NCBI GenBank assembly: GCA_964562375.1
Contig: CAZLSW010000026.1
Span: 1-39,016, forward strand
DNA: 39,016 nt
Direction: 5' to 3'
DNA from: JAJPXC01 sp964562375
Lineage (GTDB): Bacteria > Bacteroidota > Bacteroidia > Bacteroidales > Muribaculaceae
Each line of letters starts with the position of its first letter. Positions within the stretch are counted from its first letter, which is position 1. Shown one piece after another: positions 33,301 to 39,016 of this stretch. The notes under the pieces are model-generated. The model had not been told where the DNA came from. It ran no database searches and was given only the letters and a program-made list of their open reading frames with translations. The translations under genes and the position numbers were made by a program.

Positions 33301-34858
33301 TCCCCCTCACCACGATATTTACTCTATTGAGGACCTTGCCCAGCTTATCTTCGACTTGAAGAACGTCAACCCCGACGCCAAGGTGTCGGTGAAACTCGTT
33401 TCCGAATCGGGAGTGGGTACCATTGCCGCTGGCGTTGCCAAGGCCAAGAGCGATTTGATTACAATCTCGGGTGCTGAAGGCGGCACGGGAGCATCCCCCG
33501 CCAGCTCAATCCGTTACGCTGGCCTGCCCTCGGAAATCGGCCTTGCCGAGACCCAGCAGACGCTCGTTTTGAACAACCTGCGTGGCCAGGTGAAGCTACA
33601 GGTGGATGGTCAGCTGAAGACAGCTCGCGACGTGGTGATTATGGCCATGCTGGGAGCCGAGGAGTTCGGTTTCGCCACCTCAGCCCTGATTGTGCTTGGC
33701 TGCGTGATGATGCGCAAATGTCACTTGAATACCTGTCCTGTGGGTGTGGCTACCCAGAATCCCGAGTTGCGCAAGCGTTTCACGGGACGTAGCGAGTACT
33801 TGATCACTTTCTTCAAGTTCTTGGCCCAGGAGATTCGCGAGACGTTGGCCGAGATGGGCGTGCGCTCGCTCGACGAGATTATCGGTCGCAGCGACCTGTT
33901 GATGCCCAAGGATGACGTGTCGACTCCCAAGACCGAGCATCTCGATCTCAGTCGCATCATCTACTTCCCCGTTGAGGGCAAGGAGAACGCTATCATCAAC
34001 GTAACGGCACAGCAGCACGACATCAAGGATGTACTCGACCGTGAGCTTATCAACCGCTCTTACCCTGCGATTGAGCATAAGATGCCTGTAGAATTGGAGT
34101 TCCCGATCAAGAACACCGACCGCTCGGTGGGCGCTATGCTTTCGGGCGTTATCGCCAAGAAATACGGCGACGAGGGGCTTCCCGAGAACACTATCAACTG
34201 CACCTTCCGCGGCTCGGCGGGTCAAAGCTTCGGCGCGTTCCTCGCCCATGGTATCTCCTTCCGCCTGGAGGGTGACGCCAACGACTACGTGGGCAAGGGC
34301 TTGTCGGGTGGCAAGATCGTGATTGTGCCTCCTGTGGGTTCCACTTTCGAGCCTGAGAAGAACATCATCGCCGGCAACACCATCCTCTACGGTGCCACCT
34401 CGGGCGAGATTTACATCAACGGCCGTGTGGGCGAGCGTTTCTGCGTGCGCAACTCGGGAGCTACCGCTGTCGTGGAGGGCGTGGGCGACCACTGCTGCGA
34501 GTATATGACCGGAGGCCGCACTGTAGTGCTTGGCACCACGGGACGCAACTTTGCCGCCGGCATGAGCGGTGGCGTGGCTTACGTGTGGAATCCCAATGGC
34601 GATTTCGACTACTTCTGCAACATGGAGATGGTGGAATTGTCGCTGATTGAGGACATGGCCGACAACCGCGAGCTGTATCGCCTGATCGGCAACCACTACA
34701 AGCACACCCACTCGCCCCTGGCAGGCAAGATGCTCGACAACTGGCAAGAGTATGTCGACCAGTTCATCAAGGTAGTGCCCTTCGAGTACAAGAAAGTGCT
34801 CCACGACGAGAAGATGGAGAAACTCCAGCGCAAAATCGCCGAGGTAGAGCGCGACTAA
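30356..34858 (+). CDS. gltB: Glutamate synthase large subunit
   Basis: GltB forms glutamate from glutamine and 2-oxoglutarate. The 1500 residues hold an N-terminal glutaminase domain with catalytic C19 (DACGVGLLV, after a short propeptide), a central domain, the FMN-binding synthase domain (GISLISPPPHHDIYSIEDLAQL and SGAEGGTGASPASS), the 3Fe-4S cysteines in CVMMRKCHLNTCPVGVATQ near residue 1116, and the GXGXG beta-helix C-terminal domain (GKGLSGGKIVIVPP). Length matches the family. gltD follows after 28 bp. Codon use is strongly biased, and the antisense strand has long spurious frames as a result. Confidence 0.98.
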   Translation: MALPKAQGLYDPSQEKDACGVGLLVNIRGVKSHQLVEKGLQVLEHMVHRGAEGADPKTGDGAGIMVQIPHEFILLQGIAVPEKGRYGSGLVFLPRNEDEQGIIMDIIEREAIEMGLTLLPVRDVPTNNEQLGEVARSAEPVIKQIFIADEVSNDPIEPRLYILRRRIEKKVESLKIPGKADFYIVSLSSKHIVYKGMLSSLQLRYYFPDLMNPHFTTAMALVHSRFSTNTFPTWSLAQPFRMLGHNGEINTIQGNRLWMKARECVLHPEAFGDNDLTPILQPNMSDSASLDNALEYFVMGGMSLPHALAMLVPESFNDKNPISTDLKAFFEFHSILMEAWDGPATLLFSDGRYAGGMLDRNGLRPARWLLTHNDTMVIASEMGVLTFDASEVKEKGRLRPGKMLLVDMEQGKILRDKEVKEQLASEFPYRDWLEKNRIKLDKISSGRKVENTVDDLERHLHSFNYHREEIEKIITPMALEAKEPVNSMGNDTPLAVLSEKPQLLFNYFRQHFAQVTNPPIDPLREELVMSLHSYIGAINLNLMEPTSDLCKMVELKRPILTNQELDILCNLRYKGFNTRKLAMTFPVAEGAEGMKKAIDALCDEAEKAVDEGCNYIVLSDRAVDKDNAPIPSLLATSAVHHHLIERKKRVQTALVVETADAREVMHFALLSGYGASAVNPYLAFAVINDIVKRGEIQLDYHTAEKNYIKAIDKGLLKVMSKMGISTITSYKGAQLFEAIGLGEDLTKAYFGHTISKIGGIDLEDLVKDIKRTHEEAFSDEFNPSKPIEHIGQYAFRKDGEKHAWNPETIATLQLATRLGSYKKFKEFTSLVDNKPEPIFIRDYLTYKKGEPIPVEEVEPIENIMRRFVTGAMSFGSISREAHEAMGIAMNAIGARSNTGEGGEDAERFKPREDGTSARSAIKQVASGRFGVTANYLVNADEIQIKIAQGAKPGEGGQLPGFKVDKIIAKTRHSIPGISLISPPPHHDIYSIEDLAQLIFDLKNVNPDAKVSVKLVSESGVGTIAAGVAKAKSDLITISGAEGGTGASPASSIRYAGLPSEIGLAETQQTLVLNNLRGQVKLQVDGQLKTARDVVIMAMLGAEEFGFATSALIVLGCVMMRKCHLNTCPVGVATQNPELRKRFTGRSEYLITFFKFLAQEIRETLAEMGVRSLDEIIGRSDLLMPKDDVSTPKTEHLDLSRIIYFPVEGKENAIINVTAQQHDIKDVLDRELINRSYPAIEHKMPVELEFPIKNTDRSVGAMLSGVIAKKYGDEGLPENTINCTFRGSAGQSFGAFLAHGISFRLEGDANDYVGKGLSGGKIVIVPPVGSTFEPEKNIIAGNTILYGATSGEIYINGRVGERFCVRNSGATAVVEGVGDHCCEYMTGGRTVVLGTTGRNFAAGMSGGVAYVWNPNGDFDYFCNMEMVELSLIEDMADNRELYRLIGNHYKHTHSPLAGKMLDNWQEYVDQFIKVVPFEYKKVLHDEKMEKLQRKIAEVERD

Positions 34859-34886
34859 TTATTAACCACTGAATTATTACAACGAT

Positions 34887-36308
34887 ATGGGAAATCCCAA
34901 AGCGTTTTTAACCATAAATCGCAAAGAGGCCGGATATCGACCGATAGCCGACCGTATCAAGGATTACGGCGAGGTTGAGCAGACCCTCAACAGCGAGGAT
35001 CGTCGTTTGCAGGCCTCGCGCTGCATGGAGTGCGGCGTGCCCTTCTGCCACTGGAGCTGTCCGCTGGGCAACAAGCAGCCTGAATGGCAGGACCGTCTCT
35101 ACAAAAACGATATCAAGGGCGCTTACGCGTTGTTGATCGCCACCGACGACTTCCCCGAGTTCACCGGGCGTGTGTGTCCCGCTCTGTGCGAGAAGGGATG
35201 TGTGTTGAACAAGGTGCATGAGCCTGTGACCGTGCGCGAGAACGAGGCCGCTATCGTCGAGCGTGCTTTCAACGAGGATTACGTTCACGCCTGTCCTCCC
35301 AAGAAGCGCACGGGCAAAAAGGTGGCCGTGATCGGCTCGGGTCCCTCGGGACTGGCTTGCGCCAACCAATTGAACCAGCGTGGCCACTCGGTAACAGTGT
35401 TTGAAAAAGACGAGGCAATCGGAGGATTGCTCCGCTTCGGCATCCCCGATTTCAAGCTCAACAAGAGCGTGATCGACCGTCGCTTGAACCTGCTCAAGGA
35501 GGAGGGTATCGAGTTCAAGACGGGTGTGAAGGTGGGCGAAGACGTGAAGGGCGCCGACCTGCTGAACGACTTTGACGCAGTGTGCGTGTGCATCGGCTCG
35601 GGTGTTCCCCGCGACCTCAAGGCCCCGGGACGCGAGCTCAAAGGCGTGCATTTCGCCCTGGAATTGCTTCAGCAGCAAAACCGCGTGGTGGCTGGTGCCG
35701 AGATCCCCAAAGCCGACCGCATTTCGGCCAAGGGCAAGCACGTGCTTGTGATTGGCGGTGGCGACACCGGCAGCGACTGCGTGGGCACCTCCAACCGTCA
35801 GGGCGCTCTCTCCGTCACCCAAATCGAGATCATGCCCAAGCCCCCAGAGGGGGAGAACCCAGCGACACCGTGGCCTTACTGGCCTATGATTCTGAAAACC
35901 TCGTCGTCCCACATGGAGGGTTGCGACCGCCGATGGTTGCTCGACACCAAGGAAATCAAGGGTGTTGACGGCAAGGTGAAAGAGGTTGTTGTAGAGGAGG
36001 TTGAATGGGAGAAGGACCCCGAAACGGGGCGCATGAACCTCAAGCACACCGGCAAGACCGAGACGCTGAAAGCCGACCTCGTGCTTTTGGCCATGGGCTT
36101 CACCAATCCCGTCAAGGAAGGCCTGCTTGAGCAATTGGGCGTGGAATTGGACCAGCGCGGCAACGTGAAAGTGGATTCCGCCCAGCGTTCATCGGTCGAC
36201 AAGGTGTTTGCCGCCGGCGACGCCTCCACGGGAGCCTCCCTGGTAGTGAGATGTATCGCCTCGGGTCGCAAAGCCGCCCAAGCCATCCACGATTACCTCA
36301 TGAAATAG
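34887..36308 (+). CDS. gltD: Glutamate synthase small subunit
   Basis: GltD supplies electrons from NAD(P)H to GltB. N-terminal iron-sulfur cysteines are seen in RCMECGVPFCHWSCPLGN and CPALCEKGCVLN. The FAD Rossmann motif is VIGSGPSGLACANQL, the NADPH motif is VIGGGDTGSDCVGTSNRQGA, and the C-terminal FAD motif is VFAAGDASTGASLVVRCIASGR. At 473 residues it is normal. It forms an operon with gltB and is followed by a strong hairpin. Confidence 0.98.
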   Translation: MGNPKAFLTINRKEAGYRPIADRIKDYGEVEQTLNSEDRRLQASRCMECGVPFCHWSCPLGNKQPEWQDRLYKNDIKGAYALLIATDDFPEFTGRVCPALCEKGCVLNKVHEPVTVRENEAAIVERAFNEDYVHACPPKKRTGKKVAVIGSGPSGLACANQLNQRGHSVTVFEKDEAIGGLLRFGIPDFKLNKSVIDRRLNLLKEEGIEFKTGVKVGEDVKGADLLNDFDAVCVCIGSGVPRDLKAPGRELKGVHFALELLQQQNRVVAGAEIPKADRISAKGKHVLVIGGGDTGSDCVGTSNRQGALSVTQIEIMPKPPEGENPATPWPYWPMILKTSSSHMEGCDRRWLLDTKEIKGVDGKVKEVVVEEVEWEKDPETGRMNLKHTGKTETLKADLVLLAMGFTNPVKEGLLEQLGVELDQRGNVKVDSAQRSSVDKVFAAGDASTGASLVVRCIASGRKAAQAIHDYLMK

Positions 36309-36312
36309 TACG

Positions 36313-36341
36313 GGAGGGGCAGGCCATGAGCTTGCCCCTTC
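36313..36341 (+). terminator. Hairpin after gltD
   Basis: An 11-bp stem (36313-36323 with 36331-36341, G-C rich core GGGGCA/TGCCCC, two G-T pairs, 7-nt loop) starts 5 nt after the gltD stop. No long U-tract follows, so it may terminate partly or protect the gltBD message. Confidence 0.6.
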
Positions 36342-36361
36342 TCATTTACAGCAGCACTGAA

Positions 36362-36400
36362 AAACTAGAAACTAGAAACTAGAAACTAGAAACTATAAAC
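36362..36400. repeat. Heptad tandem array AAACTAG, about 5.5 copies
   Basis: Units begin at 36362, 36369, 36376, 36383 and 36390, with a partial at 36397. The first four are identical and the fifth is AAACTAT. The array lies between the gltD hairpin and the purF-like ATG (36414). It is the most regular array within the coding part of the window. Confidence 0.9.
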
Positions 36401-36413
36401 CTTACAACTCCTC

Positions 36414-38294
36414 ATGGAGCAACTGAAACACGAATGCGGCGTGGCGATGATACGCCTGTTGAAGCCGTTGGAATATTATCGTGAGAAATACGGCACCTAC
36501 CTGTGGGGCTTGAACAAGCTCTACCTGCTGATGGAGAAGCAGCACAACCGTGGCCAAGAGGGCGCGGGCGTGGGCGTGGTGAAAATCGAAGCCGTTCCCG
36601 GTCATGAGTACATTTTTCGTGAACGCGCTCTTGGCTCGGGGGCAATCTCCGAGATCTTCTCCACAATTATGCCAAAATTGGAGGGCGTTGACCAGATGCC
36701 CGCTGACGAGGTGGCCCGTTTCGCCCCGTTCATCGGCCAAATCTACATGGGCCACTTGCGTTATTCCACCACCGGGCGATCGGGAATAAGCTATGTGCAT
36801 CCCTTCCTGCGTCGCAACAACTGGCGGTCGCGCAACCTGCTGATGTGCGGCAACTTCAACATGACCAACGTCGATGAGGTGTTTCAGGATATCGTCGACC
36901 GTGGACAGCATCCCCGCCTCTACAGCGACACCATCGTGCTGCTGGAGCAACTGGGAGCCGCTCTTGACAAGGAAAACCACCGCCTTTACCGCGAATACCG
37001 CGACAAGCTGGAGGACCCCTACCTCGAGCAGAAGATAGAGGACGAAATCGACCCCACCAACGTCCTTGCGGCAGCGTGCCCCTCGTGGGACGGCGGTTAT
37101 GTGATATGCGGTGCCACGGGTTCTGGCGACATGTTTGCCATGCGCGACCCTCACGGTATCCGTCCAGCTTTCTATTATCAGAACGACGAGGTGGTGGTAG
37201 TGGCTTCGGAACGTCCTGTGATTCAGACGGTGATGAACATTCCCCGCCGCGATGTACAGGAACTTGTCCCCGGCGAGGCTATCATGGTGGGCAAATCGGG
37301 ACGCGTGACGATACGGCAGGTGTTGCCCCAGGGGGAGAACCAGCGCTGCTCGTTTGAGCGTATCTACTTCTCCCGAGGCTCGGATGCCGACATCTATCAG
37401 GAACGCAAAGCTCTCGGGCGCAACATCGTCAAGGAGCTGGACCCGCTTGTGGGCAACGACTTGGAGAACACCGTCTTCTCGTTCATCCCCAACACCGCCG
37501 AGGTGGCTTTCATAGGCATGGTCGAAGGGTTTGAGAAGATTCTCGACACCCAGAAGGCCAAGGCTATCCTTGAATTACAGGCCAAGGGAGAGCTGGATTG
37601 CGAGCGTGTAATGGCTGTGATGCGGCGCAAGCTCAGGGTGGAGAAAGTGGCTATCAAGGACATCAAATTGCGCACGTTTATCGCCGAGGGAGCCTCGCGC
37701 AACGACCTCGCCGGTCACGTCTACGACGTCACCTACGGATGCATCCGCAACGGCGTTGACACCATCGTTGCCATCGACGACTCTATCGTGCGAGGCACCA
37801 CCCTGCGCCAGTCCATCCTCACGATGCTCGACCGCCTGCACCCCCGCCGCATAATCATCGTGTCGTCGTCGCCACAGGTGCGTTACCCCGACTATTACGG
37901 CATCGACATGTCGCGCATGGGCGAGTTTGCCGCCTTCCGAGCCGCCGTGGAGCTGCTCAAGGAATCGGGTAGGGGAGACGTCCTTGAAAAGGTATATCGC
38001 GACTGTCTGGCCGAATTAGAGAAACCCGCCTCGGAGCAGCGCAACGCCGTCAAGGCCATCTACGAGCCATTCACAGCCGAGCAAATCTCCGACAAGATAG
38101 CCCAAATGTTGACTGCCCCGCAAGTCAAGGCCGAGGTCAAGATCGTTTACCAAAGCCTCGAGGGATTGCACGCGTCAGTTCCCAATCACCCCGGCGACTG
38201 GTACTTCTCAGGCAACTATCCCACCCCGGGAGGCACCCGCCTAGTCAACCGCGCCTACGTCAACTACTACGAGGGAAATACCGAGAAGCGATAG
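36414..38294 (+). CDS. PurF-like glutamine amidotransferase / phosphoribosyltransferase, long form
   Basis: A two-domain enzyme resembling amidophosphoribosyltransferase. The N-terminal Ntn glutaminase has its catalytic cysteine C8 in KHECGVAMI, and HNRGQEGAGVGVV (residues 43-55) matches the family. The C-terminal PRTase domain has the PRPP loop VAIDDSIVRGTT near residues 452-463. At 626 residues it is about 120-150 longer than usual PurF (470-510). The extra length includes a segment near 150-210 and a C-terminal tail after about 530. A second, standard PurF likely exists elsewhere in such genomes (from memory of Bacteroides). Linkage to gltBD and glnN suggests a glutamine-handling role. Confidence 0.85.
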   Translation: MEQLKHECGVAMIRLLKPLEYYREKYGTYLWGLNKLYLLMEKQHNRGQEGAGVGVVKIEAVPGHEYIFRERALGSGAISEIFSTIMPKLEGVDQMPADEVARFAPFIGQIYMGHLRYSTTGRSGISYVHPFLRRNNWRSRNLLMCGNFNMTNVDEVFQDIVDRGQHPRLYSDTIVLLEQLGAALDKENHRLYREYRDKLEDPYLEQKIEDEIDPTNVLAAACPSWDGGYVICGATGSGDMFAMRDPHGIRPAFYYQNDEVVVVASERPVIQTVMNIPRRDVQELVPGEAIMVGKSGRVTIRQVLPQGENQRCSFERIYFSRGSDADIYQERKALGRNIVKELDPLVGNDLENTVFSFIPNTAEVAFIGMVEGFEKILDTQKAKAILELQAKGELDCERVMAVMRRKLRVEKVAIKDIKLRTFIAEGASRNDLAGHVYDVTYGCIRNGVDTIVAIDDSIVRGTTLRQSILTMLDRLHPRRIIIVSSSPQVRYPDYYGIDMSRMGEFAAFRAAVELLKESGRGDVLEKVYRDCLAELEKPASEQRNAVKAIYEPFTAEQISDKIAQMLTAPQVKAEVKIVYQSLEGLHASVPNHPGDWYFSGNYPTPGGTRLVNRAYVNYYEGNTEKR

Positions 38295-38329
38295 TTGTTA
38301 GTTGTTAGTTGTTAGTTGTTAGTTGTTGG
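38295..38329. repeat. Heptad tandem array TTGTTAG, 5 copies
   Basis: Units start at 38295, 38302, 38309, 38316 and 38323; the first four are identical and the last is TTGTTGG. The array begins on the base after the TAG stop of the purF-like gene, and the stop (GATAG) itself looks like a variant of the preceding unit. Confidence 0.9.
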
Positions 38330-38356
38330 TGATCGATTTCTATTTGGGAGGGTAAA

Positions 38357-38437
38357 GTGGAAAAGTGGAAAATGGAATATGGGGTAACTGGGTGAGCGTC
38401 AGCGGGATAAACGGTTTTCCACATTCCACTTTTCCAC
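38357..38437. repeat. Inverted repeat of GTGGAAAA octamers
   Basis: GTGGAAAA occurs at 38357 and 38365, followed by a degenerate unit. The reverse complement array occupies about 38414-38437. Bases 38357-38370 and 38424-38437 are perfect inverted copies of 14 bp, 53 nt apart. This is the first of three such structures in 350 bp. Confidence 0.8.
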
Positions 38438-38487
38438 AACGGCTTTCCCCCCATGGCATATCTCAGTGGCAAGGATGGCCAGAGAGG

Positions 38488-38576
38488 GGATTATACAAAT
38501 TATACAAACTATATAACGCTAAAATGCTTAACGTCAACTGATTAGCTTGTTTTGTGATGTATAATTTGTATAATCC
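38488..38576. repeat. Inverted repeat of ATTATACAA nonamers, 19-bp arms
   Basis: Left-arm units ATTATACAA start at 38490 and 38499, with a variant at 38508. Bases 38488-38506 are a perfect 19-bp inverted copy of 38558-38576, with 51 nt between. The period is 9 here, unlike the heptads. Confidence 0.85.
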
Positions 38577-38611
38577 ACCCTTTCTCGGTCCTGCTCCCGT
38601 TGAGAAACCCC

Positions 38612-38697
38612 AATGATACTAATGATACTTGATACTTTCCGATAACACCTTGATAATAAATGTTTTAACCTTAGTCTCAAAGTATCATTAGTCTCAT
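38612..38697. repeat. Inverted repeat of AATGATACT nonamers
   Basis: AATGATACT occurs at 38612 and 38621, with a truncated third unit. Bases 38613-38630 pair with 38680-38697 at 17 of 18 positions, 49 nt apart. The right arm is itself a short array of AGTCTCAA/AGTATCATT-type units. Confidence 0.8.
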
Positions 38698-39016
38698 CCC
38701 ATCTACTGAGCATGGGTGCTGGGGTTATGGTGTCGCCAGCGAGCCTGGCTCCGCGAGACCCGTTGACGACTTGGTAAAAATGACATATCCCTAGACAGCG
38801 TCAGGCCTTAACTTCGCGATATCAGCCATAGTTCCTTTGACCCCCCATATAAGAGGTCGAAGAGGGGAGACACATACTATCGGGTAGCATCACCCCCCGA
38901 CAACCCCTGCCCCGATGAAGATGAAACGTCAGCATGCAACGATGGACAACCACACTGATAAAGGTAATGGGTAGTTAAAAGGATGATAACAGCGGGCCTG
39001 GCGGAGCCTGGCCGGG

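Larger units (their letters stand above)
38330..39016. other. Gene-free region with inverted and tandem short repeats
   Basis: I see no convincing gene here. The first part (to about 38700) contains three inverted repeats built from short tandem units, listed separately. A 5-bp hairpin CCCAT/ATGGG lies at 38698-38716. From about 38720 to the end the sequence is GC-richer with short inverted similarities (GGCTCCGC near 38749, and GCGGAGCC near 39001) and no open frame that resembles a known protein. The function is unknown; a spacer ahead of a different gene block is likely. Confidence 0.5.

Noticed and set aside
31685..33313. A 542-codon open frame antisense to gltB
   Set aside because: Same effect of codon bias in a highly expressed gene. 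There is no start context or protein-like composition, and gltB is certain.
33680..34804. A 374-codon open frame antisense to the 3' part of gltB
   Set aside because: Low-complexity His/Val/Leu-rich translation fully overlapping the well conserved GltB C-terminal domain.
34908..36134. A 408-codon open frame antisense to gltD
   Set aside because: A shadow of gltD codon bias with no recognisable domain.
38488..38576. Terminal inverted repeats of an insertion sequence or MITE
   Set aside because: The interior is only 51 nt with no gene, no target duplication is visible, and the two neighbouring inverted repeats have unrelated sequence. The tandem structure of the arms also does not fit IS ends.
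38720..39016. A tRNA or structured RNA gene in the GC-richer end
   Set aside because: I could not fold an acceptor stem with a T-arm motif (GTTCGA) or find any other known RNA signature.

Overview
The window reads as chromosomal DNA of an anaerobic Bacteroidales bacterium of moderate GC; a Muribaculaceae-like gut lineage is my best guess, at low confidence. The evidence is the gene content (rnfBCDGEA, type III glutamine synthetase, LL-diaminopimelate aminotransferase, a DUF4286 protein, a threonine operon without thrB) and promoters of Bacteroidetes type (TTTG about 20 nt upstream of TAnnTTTG). I see no rRNA, tRNA, CRISPR array, prophage or complete insertion sequence. Nearly every gene is housekeeping metabolism.

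Layout. (1) About 243-8876, minus strand: holA, yraN, rseC-like, rnfB-C-D-G-E-A, a GT2 glycosyltransferase, DUF4286 and ruvC. (2) 8958-9407, plus strand: a lone HsdR-N-type PD-(D/E)xK protein divergent from holA. It converges on a minus-strand outer-membrane barrel protein (9428-10051). (3) 10179-16303, minus strand: leuA, leuC, leuD, a second isopropylmalate/citramalate-synthase-like gene, and leuB. (4) 16451-18711, minus strand: an Rpn/PD-(D/E)xK nuclease-family protein, prmA and a small exported protein. (5) 18909-25670, plus strand: thrA, a phosphoglycerate-mutase-like putative homoserine kinase, thrC, a small helical unknown, an acyltransferase and a nitrilase-family amidase. (6) 25819-38294, plus strand: dapF, dapL, glnN, gltB, gltD and a long PurF-like amidotransferase. 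(7) 38295-39016: no gene, but a dense set of tandem and inverted short repeats.

The genes form a coherent amino-acid and nitrogen block: ammonia assimilation (GSIII plus GOGAT), aspartate-family synthesis (Thr, Lys/DAP), leucine and possibly isoleucine precursor synthesis, and the Rnf ion pump linking ferredoxin and NAD.

The most unusual signal is not a gene. Many spacers between co-directional genes carry a short tandem array, most often with a 7-bp period (AGTTTAA, ATTTAGC, CATTAAC, GTGTTAG, AAACTAG, TTGTTAG) and sometimes 8, 9 or 10 bp. The word differs from spacer to spacer. Most heptads carry a stop codon on both strands, and because 7 is not a multiple of 3 an array of three copies closes all six frames. 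Some arrays run into neighbouring genes and supply their last codons (leuC, dapF) or probably a start codon (the nitrilase TTG). In two places arrays are arranged head to head and form long inverted repeats (glnN-gltB spacer and 38.35-38.70 kb).
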